From NCBI GenBank assembly GCA_963789275.1, contig CAWBKF010000035.1:124001-188000 (forward strand): a DNA stretch of 64,000 bases, given 5' to 3'. Positions 9,209 through 21,316 of the stretch are shown in pieces (positions within the stretch are counted from its first letter, which is position 1; every line of letters begins with the position of its first letter). A program made the position numbers and the translations under genes. The notes beneath the pieces are model-generated. The model was not told the DNA's origin. It made no database searches and was given only the letters and a program-made list of their open reading frames with translations. The DNA is from DAHUYF01 sp963789275 (GTDB taxonomy: Bacteria > Pseudomonadota > Alphaproteobacteria > ATCC43930 > CGMCC-115725).

Positions 9209-12200
9209 ATGGACGGGGCAGCGCGTTCCACATCCGAGATCGAGTGGCAAGAGCTGACCTCTGCCCAGATGCCGGTGTGGCTCGACCTGCAGACTGGCAC
9301 CAATTCGCGCTTCTACATCATCGGCGGCTATCTCAGGATCGCCGGCGCCATCGACCCGACAATCTTCCGCCGCGCCGTCGCACTCGCCATGGCGCGAAAC
9401 GACGCTTTGCGCCTGCGCATTCACGCCGATGAGCCGAAGCAATCGGTCGATCCCGGGCTCGAACCGCCGGTCGAGCTGATCGATCTCTCGGATCGGCTCG
9501 ATCCGGAAGCGGCGTTTGTCGATTTCATCGACACCGCCTTCACCCGCGTCTTCGACGGCGGCGCGGCGCCGCTGTTCCACTTCACGCTGGCGAAAGCGCG
9601 GGAGCGGCAATGGCTCCTGCTCATCCGCTATCACCATCTGATCATCGACGGCCTCGGCATCAGCCTGATGATCCGCGCCGTTGCCGACGCCTACGGTGCG
9701 ATCCTGGGCGGTACGGCAGCGGAAGGAAGCGCCCTCCTCTCCTATCGCAGCTTCGTCGCCGAGGACGCAACGTACCTGCTGTCGGCGCGGCACGAGCGCG
9801 ATATCGGCTATTGGCGCGAGCGGTTTCGCACCTTGCCGGAACCGATCTTCCCGCCGCGGCGCGGCGAGGGCGCGCATGGAGATTACGTGCCATCGCGCTC
9901 GGTGCAGTTCTGGGTGGACTGGCCGCTATATGTCCGGTTCGTCGACATCTGCCGCGAGCGCGGCGCGACGCCATTCCATGTGCTCGCCGCATTGCTCGCG
10001 GCTCTGCTCGCGCGGACGGTGCGGCGCGATGATGTCACCATCGGCGTGCCGATCCTCAACCGGCCGACGGCCGATTTCAAGCGCACTATCGGCATGTTCG
10101 CCGGGATGATGCCGCTGCGCCTGCAGATCGCGACGAGCGCCACGGTAAAGCAGCTCGTCGCCCATGTCGGCGAGCAGCTGCGGCGCGACTACCGGCATCA
10201 ACGGGCGCCGATCCAGGACGTGCAGCACGCGCTCGGCCTGGCGCGCCTCGGGCGCCGCCAGCTCTTCGACGTGGCGCTCTCCTACGAGAAGAACGATTAC
10301 GACTTTCCCATCGGCGACGCCCGCTTCCAGCTGATCGGTCTGACCGGCGGCTACGAGCTCAATCCGCTGGCGCTCTATGTGCGCGAATATCACCGCGAGA
10401 AGCCGGTACTGTTCGATTTCGCCTTCAACACGCGTCACCTCTCACGCGGCGAAGTCGAGGATATCGCGCGACGCTTCCGTTTGCTGTTCGAGAGCTATCT
10501 CGCCGAGGACGCGACGCGCATCGATACGCTGTCGCTGCTGTCGCCCGAGGAGCGCCGGACGATCACCGTGGATTGGAACGCGACCGCGGCGCGGCATGCC
10601 GGCGACGACCCTGCCGGCGCTGTTCGCGGCGCAGGCGGCGCGCGATCCGGCGGCGGTGGCGGTGGTGTGCGGCGGCGCGGAGCTCGGCTATGGCGAGCTC
10701 GACGCGGCCTCGAACCAGCTGGCGCGGCGGCTGATCGGGCTCGGCATCGGCCCCGAGACGGTGGTCGGCCTCGCGCTGGAGCGCTCGGTCGAGCTGGTGG
10801 TGGCGGTGCTGGCGGTGCTGAAGGCGGGCGGCTGCTACCTGCCGCTCGATGCCGGCCACCCGCCGGCCCGGCTCGCCTTCCTGCTCGCCGATGCCGGCGC
10901 GGCGCTGGTGCTGACCACCGCCGCGCTGGCAGGGCACCTGCCGCCCGAGGTGCCGGCGCTGCGGCTCGACGACGACGCGCCGGCGCTGTCCTCGGCGCCG
11001 CTCGGCGACGACGAGCGCCGCGGCGCGCTCGGCCCCGACCATCTCGCCTATATCATCTACACCTCGGGATCCACCGGCGCCCCCAAGGGCGTCGCCATCA
11101 GCCATCGCGCCATCGTCAATCATACGCTGTGGCTCAACCGCCGCTTCGCGCTCGGCCCCGGCGACCGCGTGCTGCAGAAGACCGCGCTCGGCTTCGACGC
11201 CTCGGTCTGGGAGTTCCTCTCGACGCTGACCGCCGGCGCGACGCTGGTCATGGCCCGGCCCGAAGGCGACCGCGATCCCGCCTATCTCGCCCGCGCCCTG
11301 GTCGAGCACGACATCACCGTGCTGCAGCTCGTCCCCTCGCTGCTGCCGCTGCTGCTCGACCAGCCCGAGCTCGACCAGGCGCGCCGCCTGCGCCTGATCT
11401 TCTGCGGCGGCGAGGCCTTGCCGGGGGCGCTGATCGAGCGCTGCCGCGCGCGGCTCGGCGCCGAGCTGCACAATCTCTACGGTCCCACCGAGGCGACGAT
11501 CGACGCGACGAGCTGGCCCTGCGCGGTCGGCGACGCGGTCCAGACGGCGCCGCTGGGCCGGCCGATCGCGAACATGCGGGTCTACATCCTGGACGACCGT
11601 CTCGAGCCGGTGCCGGTGGGGGTTGCGGGGGAGATCCATCTCGGCGGGATCGGTCTGGCGCGGGGCTATGTCGGGCGGCCGGGGCTGACGGCGGAGCGGT
11701 TCGTGGCGGACCCGTTCGGCGCCGCCGGCGGGCGGCTCTACCGGACGGGGGATCTCGGGCGCTGGCGGGGCGACGGGGTGGTGGAGTTCCTCGGCCGCTC
11801 GGACGGCCAGGTGAAGCTGCGGGGCCTGCGCATCGAGCCCGGCGAGATCGAGGCGGCGCTGCTGGAGCACGGCGCGGTGGCGCAGGCGGCGGTGGTGGTG
11901 TGGCGCGAGCGCCTGGTGGCCTATGTGGTGGCGCGCGAGGCGCAGGTGGCGGCGGCGGCGCTGCGCTTCCATCTCGCGGCGCGCCTGCCGGCGCACATGC
12001 TGCCCCAGGGCTATGTCTGGCTCGACGCGCTGCCGCGCACGCCGAGCGGCAAGCTCGACCGGCGCGCGCTGCCCGAGCCGGTGTGGCGCGAGGCCGAAGG
12101 CTACCAGGCGCCGCAGGGCGCGGTGGAGGAGCTGCTGGCGGCGCTGTGGGCGGAGCTGCTCGGCATCGCCCGCATCGGCCGCCACGACAATTTCTTCACC

Positions 12201-15200
12201 TTGGGCGGCGACAGCATTCTCAGCATTCAGCTCGTGGCGCGGGCGCGGGCCGCCGGTCTCGAGCTGACGCCGCGGCAGATCTTTCAGCAGCAGACACTCG
12301 CCAAGCTGGCCGAGACCGCCGGGCGGCGGCCGACGAGCGCGGACCAGCCGACCAGCTACGGCCTGCCGGTGCCGCTGACACCGGTGCAACGCTGGTTCTT
12401 CGCGCAACAGGGGCCGTTGCGCCATTTCAACCAGGCGATCCTGCTGCAAGTGCCGCCGCGGCTCGACACCGCGCGGCTTGAGCGCGCGCTTGCCGCGCTC
12501 GCCGCACATCACGATGCTTTGCGGATCCGGGTGTTTCGCGGCGATGGCGGCTGGCAGCAGCTGATCACGCCGCCGGACGAGGCCGGACGCGGGCCGCCGC
12601 TCGTCCATCTCGATTTGTCGTCGGCCAGTGCCGCCGCCCGGGCCGCGCGTCTCGAAGAGGCGTCGGCGCGGCTGCAGGCGAGCCTCGACCCCGTCCACGG
12701 CCCGCTGTGGCGGGCAATGTGGTTCGATCACGGCGAGAGCCCCGGCCGCCTCCTGCTCGCGATCCATCATCTCGCGGTCGATGCCGTCTCCTGGCGGATC
12801 CTGGTCGAGGATATCGTCGCCGCCTACGATCACGCGGGAAGCGCGCCGTCGCGGCTGCCGCCACGCACCACGCCCTTCCAGAGCTGGGCGCAACTGCTGG
12901 CGCGCGAGGCCTATGCCCCGGCCACACTCGCCGATCTCGCCTATTGGCGATCCGTCTGCGCCGGCGCCGGCGCGCTGCCGCGCGATCACGCCACGCTGGC
13001 GTCGAACCGTGTCGCCGACAGCGAGTGCCTGACGCTGGCGCTCGATGCCGGCACGACGCAACACCTGCTGCGCGACGCGCCGCGCGCCTATCGCGCCGAC
13101 ATCAACGACATGCTGCTGACGGCCTTGGCGCTGGCGGTGGCGCGATGGCAGGAGACGCGCTACGGCATGCCGGCGCGCGAGCTGGTCATCGATCTCGAGG
13201 GCCATGGCCGCGAGGACATCGCCGACGGCATCGATCTCTCGCGCAGCATCGGCTGGTTCACCACCATCTTTCCCGTGCGCCTGGATCTCGCAAAGCTCGA
13301 CACCGTCGACGCGCTCGCCGGCGGTGGCGAAGCGGGAGCGGCACTGAAGCGCGTCAAGGAGATGCTGCGCGCGGTGCCGCACAAAGGCCTCGGCTTCGGC
13401 CTGCTGTCGCAGCTGAACGCCGAGACCGCCCCTGCCCTCGCCGATGCACCGCCGCGCCAGCTCTTGTTCAACTATCTCGGCCAGTTCGACCAGATGAGCC
13501 GAGGCGAGTGGCGGCTCGCCGAGGAATCCCCTGGCGCGATGGCGGCGGGCACACGCCGGCGGGCACATCTTGTCGAGGCGAACGCGCTGGTGAAATCAGG
13601 CAGGCTATGCGTCGAGTGGCGCTGGTGCCGGGATATCCATGACCACGCGTCGATTGCCGAGCTGGCCGAGCTCTTCCTCGCCGCGCTGCGCGGGCTCGTC
13701 GCCCATTGCCTGACGCCCGGAGTTGGCGGGCATACGCCGTCGGATTTCCCGCTGGCGCGGCTGCGCCAGCAGGATCTGGAGCGGCTGGAGCGCGATTATC
13801 CCGATCTCGAGACCGCCTATCCGCTGTCGCCGTTGCAGCAGGGGTTACTGTTCCACGCGGCTTACGACAGCAGCGCCGATCCCTATCGCGTGCAGCTCTG
13901 CCTCGACATCGAGGGGGCGCTCGATCAACCGTCGATGCACGAAGCATGGCAGCGCCTGCTGGATCGGCACGAATCGCTGCGCGTCGCGGTCATCGAGCAG
14001 GACGGCGTGCCGTTGCAGATCGTCCGCCACGGGCTGGCGCTGCCATGGCGGGAGGAGGATTGGTCGGCGCTCGGCGAAGCGGCCTTCCAGCGGCGGCTCG
14101 CGGCCTTCCTCGATCAGGATCGCGCGCAGGGCTTCGACTTCGCCAGCGGTCCGCTGCTGCGGGTGGCGTTGCTTCGCCGCAGCGCCAGCCGCTGGGTGAT
14201 GGTGCTTACCAATCATCATCTGGTGCTGGATGGCTGGTCGCTGTCGGTGCTGCTGAACGAGCTGGTCGCGCTCTATAGCCAACAGCAGGATGGCGGCGCG
14301 GACATCCTGCCGGCACCCCGGGCCTATCGCGACTATCTGACCTGGCTTACGCGGCAGGATGCCGATGCCGCGCGCGCCTATTGGCGCCAGCGGCTGGCCG
14401 GCGCCGCGGCGCTGCCGGAGGTTCTCGACCGGCCGCCGGGCAAGCCGCAGGGCATGGCCGAGCGGCGTCTCACGCTCAGCGAGGAGATGGTCGCGGAGCT
14501 GCGCGGTTTCGTGCGCCGGCACGGGCTGACGTTGGGAACGCTCATCCACGCTGCCTGGGCCGTGGTGCTGGCGCAATATACCGGTCAGAAAGACGTGGTA
14601 TTCGGCACGACGGTGGCCGGCCGGCCGGGAGAACTCGCCGGCATCGAGCGCATGGTGGGCCTCTTCATCAACACGCTGCCGCTGCGCGTCAGCGTAGAGA
14701 CCGACGCTGTCGTGGTCGACTGGCTGAAGCAGCTGCATGCGCTGCAGCTTGACGATCAGCGGCATGGCTATGCCTCGCTCGCCGAGATCCAGCGCGCGGC
14801 GGACGGCGCCGGCGGCGGCGGCGACCTTTTCCAGACGCTGGTCGTGGTCGAGAATTATCCGCTGGCAGCGGCGCTGGTAGACGGCAATGGCGCGGACCGT
14901 GCCGGCTTTCGTCTCACGGCCGCCTCGGCGCTCGAGCGGACCCATTATCCGCTGACGCTGATCGTGCTGCCGCGCCATTCGCTCGAGTTCCGCCTGAGCT
15001 TCGATCGCGCGCGGGTCGAAGAGGCCGGTGTGGCGCGCCTCATCGGCCATCTCGAGCGCGTGTTGCGCTTCCTGGCGGCGACGCCGGAAGGCCGGCTCTC
15101 GGAGCTGTCGCTGCTGTCGCCCGAGGAGCGCCGGACGATCACCGTGGATTGGAACGCGACCGCGGCGGACATGCCGGCGACGACCCTGCCGGCGCTGTTC

Positions 15201-18200
15201 GCGGCGCAGGCGGCGCGCGATCCCGCGGCGGTGGCGGTGGTGTGCGGCGGCGCGCGGCTCGGCTATGGCGCGCTCGACGCGCGCTCGAACCAACTGGCGC
15301 GGCGGCTGATCGGTCTCGGCATCGGCCCGGAGACGGTGGTCGGCCTCGCGCTGGAGCGCTCGGTCGAGCTGGTGGTGGCGGTGCTGGCGGTGCTGAAGGC
15401 GGGCGGCTGCTACCTGCCGCTCGATGCCGGCCACCCGCCGGCCCGGCTCGCCTTCCTGCTCGCCGATGCCGGCGCGGCGCTGGTGCTGACCACCGCCGCG
15501 CTGGCCGGGCACCTGCCGCCCGAGGTGCCGGCGCTGCGCCTCGACGACGACGCGCCGGCGCTGTCCTCGGCGCCGCTCGGCGACGACGAGCGCCGCGGCG
15601 CGCTCGGCCCCGACCATCTCGCCTACATCATCTACACCTCGGGATCCACCGGCGCCCCCAAGGGCGTCGCCATCAGCCATCGCAGCCTCACCAACAAGAT
15701 CGTCACCCTGGGCCAGCGCTTCGGCGTCGGCCCGGGCTTCGGCTATGCGCTGCTGGCCAATCCGGTGTTCGATCCCTCGGTCGAGCAGATCGCGGTGCCG
15801 CTGGCCCATGGCGGGCGGGTGGTGATCGTCGACGCGGCGGCGCAGGCCTCCGCCTCGGCCTTCTGGTCGCTGATCGTCGATGAGCAGGTGCAGCTGCTCA
15901 ATTGCGTGCCGGCCTTCCTCGCCGGCGTGCTCGACGGCGCGCCGGCGGGCTTGCGGCTCGAGCATCTCGTGCTCGGCGGCGAGGTGTTCCCGACGACGCT
16001 GCTGGAGCGCATCCGCGGCGCCCTCGAGGTGACGCAGATCACCAACCTCTATGGGCCCACCGAGGCGACCATCGACGCCACGGGCCATGTCGCCGCCGCC
16101 GAGGAGCCCGGCCGCTGGCTGCCGATCGGCGCGCCGCTGCCGAACTACCGCGTCTACATCCTGGACGACCGCCTCGAGCCGGTTCCGGTGGGGGTTGCGG
16201 GGGAGATCCATCTCGGCGGGATCGGTCTGGCGCGGGGCTATGTCGGGCGTCCGGGGCTGACGGCGGAGCGGTTCGTGGCGGACCCGTTCGGCGCCGCCGG
16301 CGGGCGGCTCTACCGGACGGGGGATCTCGGGCGCTGGCGGGGCGACGGGGTGGTGGAGTTCCTCGGGCGCTCGGACGGCCAGGTGAAGCTGCGGGGCCTG
16401 CGCATCGAGCCCGGCGAGATCGAGGCGGCGCTGCTGGAGCACGGCGCGGTGGCGCAGGCGGCGGTGGTGGTGTGGCGCGAGCGCCTGGTGGCCTATGTGG
16501 TGGCGCGCGAGGCGCAGGTGGCGGCGGCGGCGCTGCGCTTCCATCTCGCGGCGCGGCTGCCGGCGCATATGCTGCCGCAGGGCTATGTCTGGCTCGACGC
16601 GCTGCCGCGCACGCCGAGCGGCAAGCTCGACCGGCGCGCGCTGCCCGAGCCGGTGTGGCGCGAGGCCGAAGGCTACCAGGCGCCGCAGGGCGCGGTGGAG
16701 GAGCTGCTGGCGGCGCTGTGGGCGGAGCTGCTCGGCATCGCCCGCATCGGCCGCCACGACAATTTCTTCGATCTCGGCGGCCATTCGCTGCTGGCGACGC
16801 GGCTGGTGTCGCGGGTGCGCGGCGGGCTCGGGGTCGAGCTGGCGCTGCGCAGCGTGTTCGAGCATCCGAGCCTGATGGGTCTTGCCGGGGTGGTGTCGGG
16901 CGCCGGCCCGGCCGCGGGCGAGGCGCTGCGGCCGGGGCCGCGTCCGGCCTCGCTGCCGCTGTCGTTCGCGCAGCAGCGCCTGTGGTTCCTGGAGCAGCTG
17001 GAGGGCGGCTCGAGCTACATCGTGCCGATGGCGCTGCGGCTGGCGGGGCCGCTGGACGTGGCGGCGCTGCGCCACGCGCTGCAGGCGGTGGTGGCGCGCC
17101 ACGAGGCGCTGCGCACCACCTTCCCGGTGGTGGACGGGGTGGCGGTGCAGTCGGTCGAGCCGGCCGAGCGGTTTGCGCTCGGCGAGGAGGAGATGAGCGA
17201 GGCGGCCTTGCCGGCGCGGCTTGAGGCGCTGTCGCGGCAGCGCTTCGATCTCGCGCTGGACCTGCCGATCACCGCGAGCCTGCTGCGGCTCGGCCCCGAG
17301 CTGCATGTGCTGGCGGTGGTGGTGCACCACATCGCGTTCGACGGCTGGTCGTCGGCGATCCTGCTGCAGGAGCTGACGTCGCTCTACGCCGCGGCGCTGG
17401 AGGGGAGCGAGGCCGGCCTCTTGCCGCTGCCGATCCAGTATGCCGATTACGCGCTGTGGCAGCGCCGGCATCACTCGGCGGCGCGCGACCTCGAGTACTG
17501 GCGCGCCGCGCTGGCGGCGGCGCCCGAGGCGCTGTCGCTGCCGACGGACCGGCCGCGCGGGCCGCGCCGCGGCCGCGGCGAGCGGGTGGCGCTGCGGCTG
17601 GAGGGCGGCGTGGTCGTGGCGCTGCGCGATCTCGCGCGGCGCGAGGGGGTGACGCTGTTCATGGTGCTGCAGGCGGCGCTGTCGCTGGTGCTGGGGCGCT
17701 GGAGCGGGCAGACGGACATCCTGCTGGGGACGCCGGTGGCGAACCGGACGCGGCACGAGATCGAGGGCCTGATCGGCTTCTTCGTCAACACGCTGGTGCT
17801 GCGCACGCGGCTCGCGGGCGACCAGAGCGTGCGCGGTCTGCTGTCGCAGGTGCGCGAGACGGCGCTGGGAGCGTTCGCGCATCAGGCGCTGCCGTTCGAG
17901 CAGCTGGTGGAGGAGCTGCAGCCGGTGCGCTCGCTGGAGCGCAGCCCGCTGTTCCAGGTGATGCTGGTGCTGCAGAACCAGGCGCAGGCGGTGCCGGCGC
18001 TGGCGGGGGTGGCGGCGCAGGAGCTGGCGCTGGGCTCGGGGACGGCGAAGTTCGAGCTGGCCTTGTCGCTGGCGGAGACTTCGGACGGGCTGGCGGGGGA
18101 GCTGGAATACGATTGCGATCTCTACGACCGGGCGACGGCGGAGCGGCTGCTGGCGCATCTCGAGCGCGCGCTGCGCTTCCTGGCGGCGTCGCCCGAGGCG

Positions 18201-21200
18201 AAGCTCTCGGCGCTGTCGCTGCTGTCGCCGGACGAGCGCCGGACGATCACCGTGGATTGGAACGCGACCGCGGCGGCATGCCGGCGACGACCCTGCCGGC
18301 GCTGTTCGCGGCGCAGGCGGCGCGCGATCCCGCGGCGGTGGCGGTGGTGTGCGGCGGCGCGGAGCTCGGCTATGGCGAGCTCGACGCGCGCTCGAACCAG
18401 CTGGCGCGGCGGCTGATCGGTCTCGGCATCGGCCCCGAGACGGTGGTCGGCCTCGCGCTGGAGCGCTCGGTCGAGCTGGTGGTGGCGGTGCTGGCGGTGC
18501 TGAAGGCGGGCGGCTGCTACCTGCCGCTCGATGCCGGCCACCCGCCGGCCCGGCTCGCCTTCCTGCTCGCCGATGCCGGCGCGGCGCTGGTGCTGACCAC
18601 CGCCGCGCTGGCCGGGCACCTGCCGCCCGAGGTGCCGGCGCTGCGCCTCGACGACGACGCGCCGGCGCTGTCCTCGGCGCCGCTCGGCGACGACGAGCGC
18701 CGCGGCGCGCTCGGCCCCGACCATCTCGCCTATATCATCTACACCTCGGGATCCACCGGCGCCCCCAAGGGCGCGATGGTGCAGCATCGCGGCGTGGTCA
18801 ATCTGGCGCTGGCGCATATCCGCGACTGCGACGTCCGTCCGGGCGACCGGCTGCTGCAATACGCCTCGCCCAGCTTCGACGTCTCGGTGGCGGAGCTGTG
18901 GATGGCGCTGCTGTCGGGCGCGACGCTGGTGATGGCGCCGGCCGAGCGGCTGGTGCCGGGGGACGCGCTGGCGCAGCTGATGGCCGAGCAGGCGATCACC
19001 CATGTGCTGCTGGTGCCGAGCGTGCTGGCGAGCCTGCCGGACGAGGCGCTGGCGCAATGCCGCACGCTGGTGGTGGGCGGCGAGCCCTGCCCGCCCGAGC
19101 TGGTGGCGCGGCATTCGGCGAGCCGGCGCATGGTCAACGCCTACGGTCCGACCGAGGCGACGGTCTGCGCGACGATGAGCGCGCCGCTCGCCGGCGCCGA
19201 GGCGCCGCCGCTGGGCCGGCCGATCGCGAACATGCGGGTCTACATCCTGGACGACCGCCTCGAGCCGGTGCCGGTGGGGGTTGCGGGGGAGATCCATCTC
19301 GGCGGCGTCGGGCTGGCGCGGGGCTATGTCGGGCGTCCGGGGCTGACGGCGGAGCGGTTCGTGGCGGACCCGTTCGGCGCCGCCGGCGGGCGGCTCTACC
19401 GGACGGGGGATCTCGGGCGCTGGCGGGGCGACGGGGTGGTGGAGTTCCTCGGGCGCTCGGACGGCCAGGTGAAGCTGCGGGGCCTGCGCATCGAGCCCGG
19501 CGAGATCGAGGCGGCGCTGCTGGAGCACGGCGCGGTGGCGCAGGCGGCGGTGGTGGTGTGGCGCGAGCGCCTGGTGGCCTATGTGGTGGCGCGCGAGGCG
19601 CAGGTGGCGGCGGCGGCGCTGCGCTTCCATCTCGCGGCGCGGCTCCCGGCGCATATGCTGCCGCAGGGCTATGTCTGGCTCGAGGCCCTGCCGCGCACGC
19701 CGAGCGGCAAGCTCGACCGGCGGGCGCTGCCCGAGCCGGTGTGGCGCGAGGCCGAAGGCTACCAGGCGCCGCAGGGCGCGGTCGAGGAGCTGCTGGCGGC
19801 GCTGTGGGCGGAGCTCCTCGGCATCGCCCGCATCGGCCGCCACGACAATTTCTTCGATCTCGGCGGCCATTCGCTGCTGGCGGTGCAATTCGTCCACCGC
19901 TGCCGGGAGCTGCCGGGGATCACGGTGTCGCTGCGCAGCTTGTTCGAGCATCCGAGCCTGGCGCAGCTCGCGCGGCAGGCGGCGCAAGCCGAGGAGCAAA
20001 GCCGGTTCTCCCATCTCGTGCCGCTCCAGCAAAGCGCGCGCCAGCCGCCGCTGTTCTGCATCCATCCCGCCGGCGGCGCCGTGTTCTGCTACCTGCCGCT
20101 CGCCGCGGCGCTCGGACGCGGCCAGGCGGTCTATGGCCTGCAAGCCGCAGGCCTCGAGCCGGGAGAGCCCGCCGCCCGCTCGGTCGAGCAGATGGCCGGC
20201 GATTACCTCGATGAGATCCGCGCGGTCCAACCCGTGGGCCCCTATCACCTGCTGGGATGGTCGTTCGGCGGCGTCATCGCCTATGAAATGGCGTGCCAGC
20301 TCCAGGCGGCGGGCGAAAAAGTCGCGCTTCTCGCCCTTCTCGACACGCCCTTGTACCAGCCGGAGGCGAGCGGCGAGGAAGTCACCGATGCCAGCATCAT
20401 CGCAACGCTGATCGAAATCCTCGGCCTCGAGAAAATCATTCCCGGCGCGTCGCGGACGATCACCGATCTCGACAGCTTCGTCGATGCCGCGCGGCACAGC
20501 GGCGTCTGGCCGGCCGATTTCTCGACCGCGCAGGCCGCGGGGATCATCGAGCTGTTCAAGCTCAATGTCGAGCAAGGCTCGCGTTATGTCCCGGGCCGCT
20601 ACCGCGGCCCACTCCTCCTCTTCAGGGCGATAGAGACCCCTGGCGACAATGACCGCTACTTCGATTGGTCCCCCAAGGTCGAGGGCGCGATCGACGTCGT
20701 CCCCCTCCCCTGCACGCACAACCGCGTGCCATGCGAGCCCCATGCCAGCGCCATCGCGCGCGCCCTGCGGCCGCGGCTCGACGCCGCGCGCATGGGCGTG
20801 GATGGCGCGGCCGGAACGTCGCTCGAAACGGTAGCTGGGGGTGCCTCAGGCCACCATGCGGCCGAATTCCATCTTGAAGCGATGGTCGGCAACCTCGAAA
20901 TAGCGGTCGTCATGGGTGACGCAGATGACGACCTTGCCCTTGGCTTTCAGGCCCGGCAGGATCTCCTCGTAGAATTTGCGGCGGAAGGCGGGGTCCTGAT
21001 CGGCGGCCCATTCGTCGAAGATGACGACCGGCTTGTCCTCGAGCAGCGTGACGATCATCGCCAGGCGCTTGCGCTGGCCGGTCGAGAGATTGATGTTGGT
21101 GAAGCCGTCGCCGCGAATCGCAGTCTTCTGGTCGATCTGCATATAGCGCAGCAGCTCGGCGATCTTCTCCGGATCCTGCTCGCCGATCCCGTACAAGCGG

Positions 21201-21316
21201 CGGAACAGATGGAAGTCGGAGAAGATGATCGAGATCTGATCGCGGATCCACGCTTCCGTCGCCGGCAGGAACGGCGTGCCGCCGAGCAGGATGCGGCCGC
21301 TATCGGGGCGGTATAG
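9209..21316 (+). CDS. Three-module non-ribosomal peptide synthetase, C-A-T-E / C-A-T / C-A-T-TE, with two frameshifts
   Basis: A roughly 3.9-4.0 kDa-thousand-scale (about 3,900-residue) NRPS predicted to assemble a tripeptide. It is drawn as one gene, although the frame shifts +1 within 10591-10596 and -1 near 18271-18277 at equivalent positions of the repeated A-domain start. Domain path: C1 (HHLIIDG), A1, T1 (LGGDSI), E (HHLAVDAVSW, EGHGRED, SIGWFTTIFPV), C2 (SPLQQGLLFHA, HHLVLDGWS), A2, T2 (LGGHSL), C3 (HHIAFDGWS), A3, T3 and thioesterase (GWSFG, catalytic His in PCTHN). T1 has the GGDS variant that usually precedes E domains, and C2 looks like a DCL domain, so residue 1 should become D. 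The N-terminal C domain suggests an acylated or externally supplied starter. The frame stays open to 21316, 470 bp into the opposite-strand transporter; the true end may be the stop at 20832-20834 in the next frame, which needs one more +1 shift. Confidence 0.9.
10531..11108 (+). repeat. A-domain 5' repeat block, copy 1
   Basis: Near-identical about 575-bp block covering the end of the C-A linker through core A3 (YTSGSTGAPKG) of adenylation domain 1. The same block recurs at 15107-15682 and 18213-18772 with only scattered base differences. Copy 1 has one base more than copy 2 just before the conserved ATGCCGGCGA. Confidence 0.9.
11580..12197 (+). repeat. A-domain 3' repeat block, copy 1
   Basis: About 618-bp block from VYILDD through the end of adenylation domain 1 into the carrier-domain start (GRHDNFF). 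It is almost identical to 16152-16769 and 19238-19855. The part between the 5' and 3' blocks, which holds the substrate pocket, is divergent. Confidence 0.9.
15107..15682 (+). repeat. A-domain 5' repeat block, copy 2
   Basis: Second copy of the 5' adenylation block, and the only one whose junction (GCGGCGGACATG) keeps the reading frame. It ends at the codons for AISHR, after which module 2 diverges. Confidence 0.9.
16152..16769 (+). repeat. A-domain 3' repeat block, copy 2
   Basis: Second copy of the 3' adenylation block. It begins right at VYILDD; the preceding residues (LPIGAPLPNYR) differ from modules 1 and 3, which share PLGRPIANMR, so the exchanged tract is slightly shorter here. Confidence 0.9.
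18213..18772 (+). repeat. A-domain 5' repeat block, copy 3
   Basis: Third copy of the 5' adenylation block. It has one base fewer than copy 2 at the junction, producing the -1 frameshift. Identity stops just after SGSTGAPKG, slightly earlier than between copies 1 and 2. Confidence 0.9.
19238..19855 (+). repeat. A-domain 3' repeat block, copy 3
   Basis: Third copy of the 3' adenylation block, from VYILDD to GRHDNFF. Identity with copy 2 continues a little further into DLGGHSLLA. Confidence 0.9.

Larger units (their letters stand above)
9209..13720 (+). other. NRPS module 1: C-A-T-E (loads and epimerises residue 1)
   Basis: C domain about 9209-10540, A domain about 10590-12110, carrier domain about 12115-12320, epimerization domain about 12350-13700. 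My reading of the binding-pocket residues of A1 is D-A-W-Q-I-C-L-I-D (plus the invariant lysine). I recall this D-A-W-Q...L-I-D pattern as glutamine-like, but with low confidence. The carrier motif reads F-T-L-G-G-D-S-I, the form typical before an E domain. The frameshift at 10591-10596 lies between C and A. Confidence 0.8.
13740..16890 (+). other. NRPS module 2: C(DCL-like)-A-T
   Basis: C domain about 13780-15100 (SPLQQGLLFHAAY, HHLVLDGWS), A about 15150-16660, carrier about 16670-16890 (DLGGHSLLATRLV). It has no internal frameshift. Pocket residues of A2 read D-P-E-N-V-G-L-I-D. This code does not match any I can name, so the substrate is left open. The FDPSVEQIAVPL form of core A4 is unlike that of A1 and A3. 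Confidence 0.8.
16930..20810 (+). other. NRPS module 3: C(LCL-like)-A-T-TE (terminal module)
   Basis: C domain about 16940-18210 (SFAQQRLWFLEQL, HHIAFDGWS), A about 18260-19750, carrier about 19750-19980, thioesterase about 20010-20800 with nucleophile motif LLGWSFGG and final histidine in PCTHNRVPCEPH. Pocket residues of A3 read D-V-A-L-V-G-A-V-C, a hydrophobic pocket probably suited to a large apolar or aromatic residue (inference). The TE would release the peptide by hydrolysis or cyclisation. Confidence 0.8.

Noticed and set aside
10563..18158. Very long open frames on the minus strand opposite the NRPS (over 1,000 and 1,400 codons).
   Set aside because: They mirror the strong third-position GC bias of the NRPS, have Arg/Gln/His-rich low-complexity translations and no recognisable domains.
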